A DNA stretch of 45,944 nucleotides from Clostridia bacterium (GCA_017410325.1 JAFQRA010000025.1:1-45944), one strand, 5' to 3'. Positions 1 through 8,880 are shown, counted from the first letter of the stretch. Numbers and translations: made by a program. The notes: generated by a model not told the origin, from the letters alone.

Positions 1-149
1 ATTACAACAATCGCAGAATCAAGCTAAAATTAAATGGCTTGACACCTGCTATGCACAGATCTCAAGCCATTTTAGCTGCTTAATATTCAATTTGCACAAG
101 TTTTATTTTAAAACTTTGTCTAACTTTTTGGGGTCAGTTCAGTCTTGAA

Positions 150-1442
150 ATGATGCCTTTTTACAATATATTTAATGAATGGTATGCAGAACAAACAAGC
201 AAGAAAATAAAGGCTGTTTGGAAAGCAAAAGCCGACAATGGAGAAAGAGTTTCCGCTTCAATACCTTTTGGATATGTAAAAAGTGCAGATGACCCTAAGC
301 AGTGGATTGTAGATGAACCTGCCGCAAAAGTTGTAAAGTATATTTTTGAACTATGTCTTGCAGGGTTGGGGCCGTCACAAATAGCAAAGCGATTAGAAAG
401 TGAAGAAATAATTACTCCCACCGAATATTGTTATCGTAATGGGCGTAAGTGCTCTAATCCAAGACCTGAGAATCCATACAGATGGGTATCGGACTCAGTT
501 ATTCACATTCTTGAAAATCGTCAATACACCGGTTGTACGGTAAACTTTATGACATCTTATGTAAGTTTTAAAGTTAAGAAAACAGTATATCACCCTGAGG
601 AGGAATGGAATATAATTCCAAACACTCAGGAAGCTATTATTGATGAAGATACTTTTGAAAGAGTTCAGGAATTACGTAAAAGTCGCCGACGAAACTCTGC
701 TACAGGTAAAACAAGCATTTTTTCAGGACTTTTATATTGTGCTGATTGTGGTTCGAAATTATATTATTGTGCAGCAAAAAGTATTGAGGATGGAAAAGAA
801 TTTTACCGTTGCTCCCAATATAAAGAAAAGCGAGGTTCCTGCACAATTCATTTTATCCGTGATGCGGTATTAAAAGAAATTGTTCTTGACACCATAAAAG
901 CCGTAGCCAAATATGTTACTGAATTTGAACCGATATTTCTTTATCTGTACGCAAAGCATAACACAGCTGATAGGGAAATAAATATTAGGCTGTTGAAACA
1001 AAAGGTAGAAAAAGCTCAAAAGCGTATCGCTGAATTAGATAAACTAATTGAAGGTCTTTATGAATATAATCTTCTTGGCAAGGTCTCCGATGAACGATTT
1101 TATCGTATGTCGGCAAATTATGAAAAAGAGCAAAAAGAATTGCTTGCTGCAGTAGAAAACGACAAGCAAGCAATAAAAACAGCTGAACAAGAAAAAATAG
1201 ACCTTGATGCTTTCTTAAAAGCAATTCGTGGTTGCACCGACTTAAAAGAATTAACACCTACACTTGTAAACACATTGATTAAGCGAATAGATGTTCATAA
1301 CAGTATCAAAGGTGATGATGGATTAAAGCATGTTCCTGTTGATATTTCATTTACAGCAGCGGGTATTATAAACATACCGACAGAACAAGAGATTCTTGAA
1401 ACGATTCAGGAAATGCGTGAAAATCCCCTAAAAACCGCTTGA
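150..1442 (+). CDS. Large serine recombinase, N-terminally truncated (TnpX/Tn4451-like)
   Basis: Site-specific DNA recombinase of the large serine family, which moves integrative elements. What remains is the part after the catalytic domain: a long-helix segment (NIFNEWYAEQTSKKI, residues 6-20), a recombinase DNA-binding domain (about 35-175), a zinc ribbon with Cys197, Cys200, Cys221 and Cys231, a coiled coil (about 275-360) and a DUF4368-like tail. The resolvase-type catalytic domain with its active-site serine, about 130-150 residues, is missing. The frame stays open upstream only to a stop at 81-83, and that extension does not look like recombinase. No good ribosome binding site precedes the first ATG. 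It is therefore probably a non-functional relic or an edge fragment. Family assignment is secure; the inactive state is inferred. Confidence 0.85.
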   Translation: MMPFYNIFNEWYAEQTSKKIKAVWKAKADNGERVSASIPFGYVKSADDPKQWIVDEPAAKVVKYIFELCLAGLGPSQIAKRLESEEIITPTEYCYRNGRKCSNPRPENPYRWVSDSVIHILENRQYTGCTVNFMTSYVSFKVKKTVYHPEEEWNIIPNTQEAIIDEDTFERVQELRKSRRRNSATGKTSIFSGLLYCADCGSKLYYCAAKSIEDGKEFYRCSQYKEKRGSCTIHFIRDAVLKEIVLDTIKAVAKYVTEFEPIFLYLYAKHNTADREINIRLLKQKVEKAQKRIAELDKLIEGLYEYNLLGKVSDERFYRMSANYEKEQKELLAAVENDKQAIKTAEQEKIDLDAFLKAIRGCTDLKELTPTLVNTLIKRIDVHNSIKGDDGLKHVPVDISFTAAGIINIPTEQEILETIQEMRENPLKTA

Positions 1443-1453
1443 AATAAGGAAAA

Positions 1454-1479
1454 CGGCGTAGCCCTAACGGGCTACACCG
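1454..1479. other. Hairpin after the recombinase
   Basis: GTAGCCC (1458-1464) and GGGCTAC (1469-1475) pair around a TAAC loop, and outer CGG/CCG bases extend the stem across one mismatch. There is no T tract, so terminator function is doubtful. A second small inverted repeat, TTAGAGT-GCG-ACTCTAA, lies at 1502-1518. The 1443-1700 gap holds these and a two-hairpin repeat; no gene is seen. Confidence 0.5.
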
Positions 1480-1577
1480 CAACCTGTTTCCAGACTGTCC
1501 TTTAGAGTGCGACTCTAATTTGTGTCGGCTTGTTTTAAGTGTTAAGTTATATTCCGCCTTAGCTTGTTTCAATTAAA

Positions 1578-1654
1578 ACTTCACAGTAGGGGCACATATT
1601 ATGTGCCCGTGAAGTCAGATGAAACCTATCGGGCGGCTGATAGCCGCTCCCTAC
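1578..1654. repeat. Two-hairpin repeat, copy A
   Basis: The unit runs from GTAGGG (1586) to CCCTAC (ending 1654). The left hairpin is GGGCACAT-ATT-ATGTGCCC (1590-1608), extended outward by ACTTCAC/GTGAAGT (1578-1584 and 1609-1615). The right hairpin is GCGGCT-GAT-AGCCGC (1633-1647). The same architecture occurs three more times at 9971-10273. Confidence 0.8.
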
Positions 1655-1700
1655 GCGAACAACCATTGAGTTGTATCTCTTAAGTTGACGGCATTGCTTT

Positions 1701-3044
1701 TTAATGATACTTAGGCATCCAGTCGCCGTGGACTTCGATGAGTTCATCGACCATCTTGACGATATCGTCAATGCTCAGCTCTGAGCCCGTATGCGGGTCG
1801 AGCATAGCTGCCTGGTAGATGTGCTCCTTCTTCTTGGTAACGGCGGCTTCGATTGTGAGAAGCTGAACGTTGATATTCGTCATATTCATTGCGGCAAGCT
1901 GAACGGGAAGTCTGCCGACGTGGCAGGGCGTTACGCCGCTTGCATCGACAAGACAGGGAACCTCAACGCAGGCATCGGCAGGAAGGTTGTCGATAAGGCC
2001 GGTATTGAGCACGTTACCGCCGATTTTGTACGGGTTATTGGTAACCATAGCCTCCATAATGTAAGAAGCATACTCGTGTGAACGGGTGTGAGTAATCTTG
2101 CCGTTGTTGAAAAGCTCTTCCTTTTCCTTTGCCCAGCGGCCTATCTGATTGATACAACGTCTGGGATATTCGTCGAGCGGAATGTTATAATCGGCAATAA
2201 GGTTCGGGTACTTATCCTTTATGTAGAACATATTGTACTCGGAATTGTGCTCGCTGGACTCCGTGCAGTAGTAGCCCAGGCGCTTGATATACTCAAAGCG
2301 CACCATATCGTCGTGCTTCTTTTCGGGGTCAGAGGTTGCAAGGGCGGCAGCGTTGATTTCGGCTGCCCTGCGCTTGATTTCGGGGTAAAGGTCGTTACCG
2401 TCCTTATCGTGAATTTCAAGCAGCCAAGCCATGTGGTTAATACCTGCAATCAGGTCGTATCTGCCTTCCACCTTGTCGTCCATACCGACCTTTCTGAGCA
2501 AGTCACGGGAACAGCCCTGAACGGAGTGGCAGAGGCCTACCGTTTTAATGCCTGTATATCTCTGCATATAGCCCGAAAGGATGGCCATGGGATTGGTGTA
2601 GTTGAGGAACCATGCATCGGGACAGACCTCCTGCATATCCCTTGCAAAATCCTCAAGAACGGGAATTGTACGCAGGCCGCGCATAATGCCGCCGATACCG
2701 AGGGTGTCGGCAATAGTCTGGCGAAGGCCGTATTTCTTCGGAATTTCAAAGTCCGTTATCGTACAGGGGTCATAGAGACCGACCTGAATTGCGTTAACAA
2801 CGAAGTTTGCTCCGCGCAGAGCTTCCTTGCGGTTTTCAACGCCGAGATAGGCCTTGATTTTTGCCTTACCGCCGTTTGCGTTGTTGTTGATGGCACTGAG
2901 AATAAGCTCGGAATCTTCAAGGCGCTGCTTGTCGATATCGTAAAGGGCAATTTCCGCTTCGCAAAGAGCCGGTGTGCACATACTGTCACCCAGAACGTTT
3001 TTTGCAAATACGGTACTGCCGGCGCCCATGAATGTAATTTTCAT
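1701..3044 (-). CDS. melA: Alpha-galactosidase, glycoside hydrolase family 4 (MelA-like)
   Basis: Cytoplasmic NAD- and metal-dependent glycosidase; the family cleaves by a redox-assisted elimination mechanism. The N-terminal Rossmann motif GAGS is at residues 7-10, NYTNPMA at about 148-154, the metal/specificity motif CHSV at 172-175, and GINHMAW at about 201-207. In GH4, CHSV points to alpha-galactosidase rather than 6-phospho-glucosidase. The length of 447 residues matches MelA. The ATG follows TAAGGAGA at a good distance. It starts 34 bases after the stop of an exported metallophosphoesterase on the same strand, so the two are probably one operon driven from 4192-4219. Likely role: release of galactose from imported alpha-galactosides; substrate not determined from sequence. 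Confidence 0.92.
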   Translation of the reverse strand: MKITFMGAGSTVFAKNVLGDSMCTPALCEAEIALYDIDKQRLEDSELILSAINNNANGGKAKIKAYLGVENRKEALRGANFVVNAIQVGLYDPCTITDFEIPKKYGLRQTIADTLGIGGIMRGLRTIPVLEDFARDMQEVCPDAWFLNYTNPMAILSGYMQRYTGIKTVGLCHSVQGCSRDLLRKVGMDDKVEGRYDLIAGINHMAWLLEIHDKDGNDLYPEIKRRAAEINAAALATSDPEKKHDDMVRFEYIKRLGYYCTESSEHNSEYNMFYIKDKYPNLIADYNIPLDEYPRRCINQIGRWAKEKEELFNNGKITHTRSHEYASYIMEAMVTNNPYKIGGNVLNTGLIDNLPADACVEVPCLVDASGVTPCHVGRLPVQLAAMNMTNINVQLLTIEAAVTKKKEHIYQAAMLDPHTGSELSIDDIVKMVDELIEVHGDWMPKYH

Positions 3045-3078
3045 AAAATCAGTCTCCTTATTTTTATTTGTTTCGGCT

Positions 3079-4155
3079 TTAAGCCGTTGGTTGCTCTTCG
3101 GTTGTCTGTTCTTCGGTTGTTTCCTCTACGGAAGGCAGTTCGGTATCGGCTTGCTCAACGAGAGGAATTGTGTATTCGTAAGCCGTGTACCAGATGTTGC
3201 TGGAATAGCTTCTTGCGCGGATTACAACCTCATCCTCATAAACCTCGAAAACAAAGCCGAGGCCGCTCATAAGCTGACCGCGAAGATTGAGGTACATATA
3301 GCTGGGCAGATTCACGCTCGTGATATTGCCGTGGGTCTCAATGCTCTTGAAGCCGTTGATTTTGTAATTGAGTTCATCGCTTATTCCGCTGTGGATATGG
3401 CCGTTGATATAGAACACGTTGTTGTACTTTTGCAGAATTGCGTTGACTGCTTCGGACTGCAGGCCGATACCGCCCGTCATTTCGTCATAATCCTCATCAC
3501 CCCAGGATTCGGGCAGACCGTGAGTCTGATTTATCGGCTGATGGAAAACAACGAAAATCGGCAGGCCATCCTTGGCGGCAAGCGCCATTTCCGCCTCTAA
3601 CCAGGCAAGCTGAGCATCGCTTACATCGGCGGCAACGTGGTCAGCCTCACTGCCGAGTACGATAAAGGTGTAGCCGTTGATTTTGGTTGAATAATAGACG
3701 TTTTCAATTTCTCTGTCGGCGATTTTTTTATTGTACTCGATGAAAAGCTGCTTTGATACCTCGTAGGAGTCGTTACCTTCAGCATCGACACCCCACGTAT
3801 CGTGATTACCCAAAGCGAAAATGATATTTTTTGCAGGTGTATAATCCGCAAATGCCTTTTCAACGTTCTGCCACTCCTCGGGATAGGCGTGGTCGGTAAT
3901 GTCGCCCGCGTGAACGAGCGCATCAAGCTGATAATCCGCATACTGCATATCGGCAAGGCCGAGTTGAGTCATAAACACGCGGCCCTGAGAGGTGGAATTA
4001 ACATGCGTGTCGGACATTGTTGCAAAGGTGAGCTTAACGTTTTCCTCGTCCTTCGGTGCAAACGGTGCGGAAATGTTACCCGCAACGGGGAAAGAGATAA
4101 GCGTGGCAATAGCCATAAAGAATGCAGAAATCGCCCTGAAAATAGTTACAAACAT
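3079..4155 (-). CDS. Exported calcineurin-like metallophosphoesterase
   Basis: Two-metal phosphoesterase. An N-terminal hydrophobic segment (about residues 5-22) acts as signal peptide or membrane anchor. The metallophosphatase motifs are in order: DTH (49-51), GDITD (84-88), GNHD (116-119), a histidine in VVFHQP (about 208) and GHIHSG (about 253). The protein ends in an acidic Thr/Glu tail (ETTEEQTTEEQPTA). It is first in an apparent operon with the downstream GH4 gene and has its own promoter. The GAGGG element before the ATG serves as ribosome binding site. The substrate cannot be told; outside location is inferred from the N-terminus. Two other metallophosphoesterases are in the window (30.2 and 39.2 kb), only the 30.2 kb one also exported. 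Confidence 0.87.
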   Translation of the reverse strand: MFVTIFRAISAFFMAIATLISFPVAGNISAPFAPKDEENVKLTFATMSDTHVNSTSQGRVFMTQLGLADMQYADYQLDALVHAGDITDHAYPEEWQNVEKAFADYTPAKNIIFALGNHDTWGVDAEGNDSYEVSKQLFIEYNKKIADREIENVYYSTKINGYTFIVLGSEADHVAADVSDAQLAWLEAEMALAAKDGLPIFVVFHQPINQTHGLPESWGDEDYDEMTGGIGLQSEAVNAILQKYNNVFYINGHIHSGISDELNYKINGFKSIETHGNITSVNLPSYMYLNLRGQLMSGLGFVFEVYEDEVVIRARSYSSNIWYTAYEYTIPLVEQADTELPSVEETTEEQTTEEQPTA

Positions 4156-4191
4156 AAATAAGCCCTCACACTTAACATAATATTTGGTTTA

Positions 4192-4219
4192 ATTATACAA
4201 TTTTTATATATAAAGTCAA
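4192..4219 (-). promoter_or_regulatory. Promoter of the phosphoesterase/GH4 operon
   Basis: On the minus strand TTGACT (4219-4214) and TATAAT (4197-4192) are separated by 16 bases, about 37 bases before the start codon at 4155. Confidence 0.65.
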
Positions 4220-4247
4220 TAAATTATTGAATTTTTATGAAACATTA

Positions 4248-4658
4248 TCAATAAAGCACCTTGGAAAGCACGAAGCAGGTCCACAGGGCGATAACGAAAA
4301 GGCCCTCTGCAGGAATTGCAAGCTTTGTATAGGGGCATTTCCAGCCCTTGTCAACACAGAGAAAAATCGTTCGGGTGACAAACACGGTTGTTGCAAAGAT
4401 AACACCGCCGACAAGAGAATAGACGGGGGTTTTGAGCGCAACGGTAAGATAGAGCAAAAACGCACCGAGTGCAAAAGAAATACCGCCGTAGTAAACACGG
4501 ATTTCGGTTTTACCCGCATTATCAACGGGCTTTACCGCAAATTTTTCGGCATTCTTTACAGGTGAAGCAATAAACACAACAGCCATACCGAAAAAGTAGC
4601 ATACGAGACCTATTACCGCAACGGCGGCAGGAATATTGGACATCAGAATTTCTTTCAT
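4248..4658 (-). CDS. Four-helix membrane protein, DUF4345-like
   Basis: A 136-residue integral membrane protein with hydrophobic segments at about residues 10-31, 56-76, 80-98 and 114-134. The segment RVYYGGISFALGAFLLYL resembles the DUF4345 family, whose function is unknown; this match is from memory of the pattern and is tentative. The start ATG is preceded by AGGAGGTAA at about 10 bases. It has its own promoter (4691-4719) and lies divergent from the blaI-like gene. No neighbour reveals its job. Confidence 0.75.
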   Translation of the reverse strand: MKEILMSNIPAAVAVIGLVCYFFGMAVVFIASPVKNAEKFAVKPVDNAGKTEIRVYYGGISFALGAFLLYLTVALKTPVYSLVGGVIFATTVFVTRTIFLCVDKGWKCPYTKLAIPAEGLFVIALWTCFVLSKVLY

Positions 4659-4690
4659 AGCTTGAATTACCTCCTGTTATTTATGCTTAC

Positions 4691-4719
4691 ATTTTACTAT
4701 TGTTTTTTCAGTTTAGCAA
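4691..4719 (-). promoter_or_regulatory. Promoter of the DUF4345-like gene
   Basis: Minus-strand TTGCTA (4719-4714), a 17-base spacer and TAAAAT (4696-4691). The start codon is at 4658. Confidence 0.55.
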
Positions 4720-4755
4720 CAACAATTTTTCCTGTTTACAATTTTCGTAAAACTA

Positions 4756-4823
4756 TTGACAAGGTTGTCTATCGGTGATAGACTATAGTTGTAGTCTATT
4801 GACAGTAGACACACAAAAGGAGG
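4756..4823 (+). promoter_or_regulatory. Promoter and clustered BlaI-type operator
   Basis: A -35 TTGACA lies at 4756-4761; the -10 is probably within TAGACTATAGT (4779-4789). Over the promoter sit GTCTAT-N5-ATAGAC (4767-4783) and GTCTA-N7-TAGAC (4794-4810), with centres 27 bases apart. GACTA-N6-TAGTC (4781-4796) interleaves with both. This is the arrangement expected for a dimeric BlaI/MecI-family repressor controlling its own gene. The ribosome binding site AAAGGAGG is at 4816-4823. Confidence 0.75.
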
Positions 4824-4833
4824 ATTTACATAT

Positions 4834-5196
4834 ATGGATGAAATGAAATTGGGAGTTGTTGAAAGCCGCTTTGCCGACATCGTGTGGCAAAACGAGCCAT
4901 TAAGCACGAAGGAGCTCGTTTCGCTTTGCGAAAAAGAGCTTAACTGGAAGCGCACGACCACCTACACCGTGCTGAAAAAGCTGTGCGAAAGAGGAATATT
5001 TCAAACCGAAAGCAGCACGGTAACGGCAAAAATAAGCCGCGAGGAGTTTTATTCCATTCAGAGTGAAAAGTTTGTCGAGGAAACCTTTGAAGGCTCACTC
5101 CCCGCTTTTCTCGCCGCATTTACCTCGCGGAAAAAACTTACGCAAAAGGAAGTAAACGAATTAAGACGGCTGGTTGACGAATATGAGGTGAAGTGA
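4834..5196 (+). CDS. BlaI/MecI/CopY-family transcriptional repressor
   Basis: A 120-residue winged-helix repressor (DNA-binding half about residues 5-75, with the typical WKRTTTYTVLKKL recognition region at about 48-60) followed by a short dimerisation half. In the family, the partner M56 membrane protease triggers cleavage of the repressor and releases the operator. Here the gene overlaps or directly abuts such a protease gene and has several half-sites over its promoter, so autoregulation is very likely. Start codon spacing of 10 bases from AAAGGAGG is ideal. There is no beta-lactamase or PBP gene next to it, so the signal sensed is probably not simply beta-lactam. Confidence 0.92.
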   Translation: MDEMKLGVVESRFADIVWQNEPLSTKELVSLCEKELNWKRTTTYTVLKKLCERGIFQTESSTVTAKISREEFYSIQSEKFVEETFEGSLPAFLAAFTSRKKLTQKEVNELRRLVDEYEVK

Positions 5197-5198
5197 TT

Positions 5199-7910
5199 AT
5201 GGATATTTTTAATATAATCACTACCGCCGTTGACTGGTTTGTAAACGATTTTTACTACCGCTCGCTTAACGTCAGCATATCTGCAACATTTCTGATTCTT
5301 GCAATCGTGTTACTGCGTTTTGTATTGAAAAAAGCACCGAAGTCGCTTATTGCTGCGTTGTGGGGACTGGTTGCAATACGGCTTATATTACCGTTTTCTC
5401 TTGAAAGCTCATTCAGCCTTGTGCCAAGCGGAGAAACAATACCGCAGGAGGCAATTTTCAGCCAGGAAACACAGCACGACAAATTCACTATTGATATTAT
5501 TACAAACCCGAATTACCCCGAAACGGTAACGCAGGAATTCGATGCACCCGTAAGCAGTGTCGGCATTGACCTGATTCAGCTGGAGTTTTTGTGGCTTATC
5601 GGTATTGCGGCAATGCTGCTTTACGCACTTATAAGCTATATAATTATCCGCAGAAAAGTCAGGACATCCGTACGGCTTCGGGATAACGTTTTACTTTGCG
5701 ACAGTATTCCGACACCGTTTATTTTAGGGATAATCAAGCCACAAATCTATACCCCCTCTTACCTGAACGAGGAGGATATGAGCTACGTCATTGCGCACGA
5801 GACGGCTCATTTAAAGCGAAAAGACCACATCTGGAAACCGCTTGGCTTTGTTCTGCTGAGTGTTTACTGGCTCAACCCTGCGATGTGGCTTGCATATATA
5901 CTGCTTTGCAGGGATATTGAGCTTGCCTGCGACGAAAGGGTTATCAAGGAAATGGGCACGGAAATCAAAAAGCCGTACTCGCTTGCCCTTATAAACTGCA
6001 GTGCACCCGGAAAAAGCATAACCGCCTGCCCTCTTGCCTTCGGTGAGGTCGGCGTAAAGGACAGGGTGAAATCCGTGCTCAGCTACAAAAAGCCTGCGTT
6101 TTGGGTTATTATTGTTGCGGTTATACTGAGCGTTGCCGTTGCGGCCTGCTTTATGACTAACCCGATTTCCGTAAACTACGACAGAATTATGAACGAGCAG
6201 GGCTTTACAATAACGGCACAGGAAAGAGCATTGATTACGCTGAGAGTACCGCTTGACAAGCTGCCCGAAAAGGTTACCCGCGAACACGGCTACGGCAAAA
6301 ACGAGATTACGGTATTTCAGCACGGCAAGGCATCAGCCGTTTATCTTGAAAAAGTTATGCCCGTAAGCGACAGAGAAGACCAAATATATCTGTTATTCAA
6401 TATGGCGCACGAGCCCGACAAAGACGGCTTTATCCTTTCAACGGTTTGCAAGGATTACAACGGCTTCACGGACGGCTTAAGCCTTGCAAGCAGTAACGTA
6501 TCAGACAGCGCAACGCAATACGAAAATGCGGTTGATTTGCGCTCAATGGGGCCTGATAATCAGTTCGGAATAACAATAAGCAAAGACGTTTACGAAAGCG
6601 CACAAGACCATATTTTAATATCGCTTTACTGCAACATAATTCACTACACAAATGACAGAAGCTTCAAAAATCTGTATGTAAAAAGCCAAAACGCAAGCTC
6701 GACCAATCCCGAAATCAAGGCGGAAATAACCAACATACTCACAACGGACACTTCGCCGTATATCAACATCCGTTGGGATAATATGAGCGACAGAAAATTA
6801 ACAATTGGCGAAGAATTTTACATTTACCGCAATGAGAACGGTAAATGGGTTGACTGCCGCAAGCCGAGCGATATTGATTTTGCGTTTAACGCCATTGGCT
6901 ATTATATTGAGGCGCAAAGCTTTTCGTTCAAGAAATACAGCCTTGACTTTATGGACCTGAGCGAAAAAGGCAGATACCGTTTTGAAAGCAAGGGCACTCT
7001 TGACGGTGAGGAAATAACGGTATCGGTTGAGTTTGAGCTGAGCAAAGACAGCGTAAAATACTACAAAACACTTCGTGAAGATTACGAAAAAACAACAGAA
7101 TCACCCGATTACGAAACGTATCCGTCTGACACACGCGTAACTGAAGCCCCGACAAAAGAACTGCCGCCTGAAACGACAAACGTGCAACAGCCTGTTGCAC
7201 CGAAGAATTATCCCCAAACCGCCGTTGCATTTACGGGCAGCCGAATACCTTCGGGCGGACTTAATGCAGACAAGGCGTACATCAGCAGTATTCAGCACCT
7301 GCCGATATACAAATTTGAAAGCCGCAAGGAAATTGACAGATTCGTTTCCGAAAACGGTAACAAAATTGCGCTTGATTCAGGCTGGAATGAAGTGCCGAGT
7401 GTCAACACGGTTTTAGCACAGTACGATGATGCGTTTTTTGAAGAAAACGTGCTGTTTGCGGTATTCGTTCACTGCTCCAACTGTACGCACCGCTTTGCAG
7501 TTGACAGCGTTTACAACGACGGCACAAATTTCGCAATTTACGTAAAGCAAACCAACAATCCGCAGGCCGTTGAACATTTGGTAGCAGGCTGGATGCTGAC
7601 GTATACAGCGAAGAAGGATGATGTAAAAAGCTGCATCAGTTTTGACGCACAGCTTAACAGTAGCACAACGCTTGTTACCTCAATTGAGGATTTAACGGTG
7701 ACGCAACAGCTTACAACCGACTCAGCCCTGCAGCCGTTTTACGAAGACGATGAATACGTATATTCCTATCCGTCGATACGAAACGATTACGTAATAGTCA
7801 CATTCGTAAACGGAACACAGATGACAGCCAAGGAAGCACTCGAAAAAGGATACATCACAATCGGCGACCTTGACTTATGGCAGATACAATATATAAAACA
7901 GCCCAAATAA
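5199..7910 (+). CDS. M56-family (BlaR1-like) membrane peptidase/sensor with large novel outer domain
   Basis: Membrane zinc protease that signals to the adjacent BlaI-type repressor. Counting from the ATG at 5199, hydrophobic segments are at about 26-46, 50-68, 130-151, 215-235 and 301-318. The zinc motif HETAH is at 200-204 and the downstream metal-ligand region DIELACDE at 239-246. The outer part is about 580 residues and shows no transpeptidase-type SxxK penicillin-binding domain. It contains an Ig-like segment (about 505-620), a Thr/Pro/Glu-rich linker (about 630-665) and a further globular part with a Cys-Ser-Asn-Cys pair (HCSNCTH). A GTG at 5193, overlapping the repressor stop, is an alternative start, but GAGGTG at 5184-5189 is better spaced for 5199. 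The ligand is unknown. Confidence 0.88.
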   Translation: MDIFNIITTAVDWFVNDFYYRSLNVSISATFLILAIVLLRFVLKKAPKSLIAALWGLVAIRLILPFSLESSFSLVPSGETIPQEAIFSQETQHDKFTIDIITNPNYPETVTQEFDAPVSSVGIDLIQLEFLWLIGIAAMLLYALISYIIIRRKVRTSVRLRDNVLLCDSIPTPFILGIIKPQIYTPSYLNEEDMSYVIAHETAHLKRKDHIWKPLGFVLLSVYWLNPAMWLAYILLCRDIELACDERVIKEMGTEIKKPYSLALINCSAPGKSITACPLAFGEVGVKDRVKSVLSYKKPAFWVIIVAVILSVAVAACFMTNPISVNYDRIMNEQGFTITAQERALITLRVPLDKLPEKVTREHGYGKNEITVFQHGKASAVYLEKVMPVSDREDQIYLLFNMAHEPDKDGFILSTVCKDYNGFTDGLSLASSNVSDSATQYENAVDLRSMGPDNQFGITISKDVYESAQDHILISLYCNIIHYTNDRSFKNLYVKSQNASSTNPEIKAEITNILTTDTSPYINIRWDNMSDRKLTIGEEFYIYRNENGKWVDCRKPSDIDFAFNAIGYYIEAQSFSFKKYSLDFMDLSEKGRYRFESKGTLDGEEITVSVEFELSKDSVKYYKTLREDYEKTTESPDYETYPSDTRVTEAPTKELPPETTNVQQPVAPKNYPQTAVAFTGSRIPSGGLNADKAYISSIQHLPIYKFESRKEIDRFVSENGNKIALDSGWNEVPSVNTVLAQYDDAFFEENVLFAVFVHCSNCTHRFAVDSVYNDGTNFAIYVKQTNNPQAVEHLVAGWMLTYTAKKDDVKSCISFDAQLNSSTTLVTSIEDLTVTQQLTTDSALQPFYEDDEYVYSYPSIRNDYVIVTFVNGTQMTAKEALEKGYITIGDLDLWQIQYIKQPK

Positions 7911-7917
7911 AGTAAAA

Positions 7918-7950
7918 GCACTCCCGTCTCGGTTGACGGGAGTGCCTTTT
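7918..7950. terminator. Bidirectional intrinsic terminator
   Basis: GCACTCCCGTC (7918-7928) pairs perfectly with GACGGGAGTGC (7935-7945), followed by CTTTT. It lies between convergent genes. Confidence 0.9.
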
Positions 7951-7965
7951 GTTTATGTATTCGGA

Positions 7966-8880
7966 TTAATACTTGAAGTTCTTGTAGATAACGTGTGATG
8001 AACCGGTTGCGTTACCGCCGCCTGCTGCATCGATAACAACGCTGATATTATATTCAACAGTAAGGCTTACAAGATGACCTGTTGTTGAATCGATAACAGC
8101 CTTAACCTTTGCGTTGTTGTAGCTCTCGCTGATTTTTGCGCCGCCAAGAACGTCGTCAATAGCATCGTAAATAACGATAGCTGTCTTGTGGTCATAATAG
8201 CTCTTGTCTGCATCGCCAACGCAGATACCGCACTTGTCGATGGGAGAGTTGTTGGACTTGGAATTCTTGTCAGCATAACTCTTGCCGCCCTTAACGTTAA
8301 GAACGACTGTGTACTGAGTGCCGTTAGCTGTGCAAGTTGCATTTGTAACGTCAGCTGCTGTAAGAGTGCTCTTGCGAAGGTACTGGTGAGGAAGATCGGA
8401 TTCCCACTGACCCTTGGTTACGTCCATTGTGTACTTGTTTTCTGCGCCGATGCCCATAAACTTATACAAAACGTCGCCGAATGTCTTGAGAAGGAAGCCT
8501 GCATTGAGCTGCTCGTTGTCAACGTAACGAACCTTGTTAAAGCCAACCTTTGCAGCAACAGCCTTGTTTACTGCTGTGTTGTAGTAGGAAATGATTTCGT
8601 CTACTGTAACGGGCAAAACGGCTTGTGTTGTTTCTTCTGCTTCGGAGCTGCTCTCTTCGGAAGCGGCCTCGCCTGTTGCACCCTCAGCGGAAGCAGGCTC
8701 TGTTTCGCCTGTTGCGGACTCTGTTGCATCTGCTGAGGGAGCCTCAGTAGCGTTTGCGTCGAGAGTTTCGTCGGCAAGTGTGGTGGATTCGTCTGTTACG
8801 GGGTCGGGCTCTTTCTCGCCGCAGGCAGCAAAGCTAAGGAGCATTGCAGCGGCAAGAAGAAGCGCAAGAAGTTTTTTCAT
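7966..8880 (-). CDS. Lipoprotein with acidic linker, paralogue of the 38.2 kb lipoprotein
   Basis: Exported lipoprotein of about 304 residues. A lipobox (LLSFAACGEK) gives a lipidated cysteine near residue 19. A linker rich in Thr, Ser, Ala and Glu (about 22-95) is followed by a folded domain of about 210 residues. The domain resembles that of the lipoprotein at 38174-39034: both open with a helix of the type I-I-x-x-Y-x-x-A, have an amphipathic helix (LLKTFGDVLYKFMG here), then paired strands. The start chosen is the ATG before KKLLAL, eight or nine bases after AAAGGAGAA; longer starts lack this. It follows an mltG-like gene by 53 bases on the same strand. No function is known. Confidence 0.8.
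   Translation of the reverse strand: MKKLLALLLAAAMLLSFAACGEKEPDPVTDESTTLADETLDANATEAPSADATESATGETEPASAEGATGEAASEESSSEAEETTQAVLPVTVDEIISYYNTAVNKAVAAKVGFNKVRYVDNEQLNAGFLLKTFGDVLYKFMGIGAENKYTMDVTKGQWESDLPHQYLRKSTLTAADVTNATCTANGTQYTVVLNVKGGKSYADKNSKSNNSPIDKCGICVGDADKSYYDHKTAIVIYDAIDDVLGGAKISESYNNAKVKAVIDSTTGHLVSLTVEYNISVVIDAAGGGNATGSSHVIYKNFKY

Noticed and set aside
1443-1700. Possible attachment site of the recombinase element
   Set aside because: No matching core repeat was found elsewhere in the window; only hairpins are seen.
2088-3272. 394-codon plus-strand open frame opposite the GH4 gene
   Set aside because: It is the antisense of melA; the minus-strand protein has full GH4 motifs and a proper ribosome binding site, whereas the plus frame has no recognisable domain.
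5199-7910. Beta-lactam resistance sensor (true BlaR1)
   Set aside because: No penicillin-binding motifs seen in the outer domain and no beta-lactamase or PBP neighbour; kept as M56-family sensor of unknown ligand.
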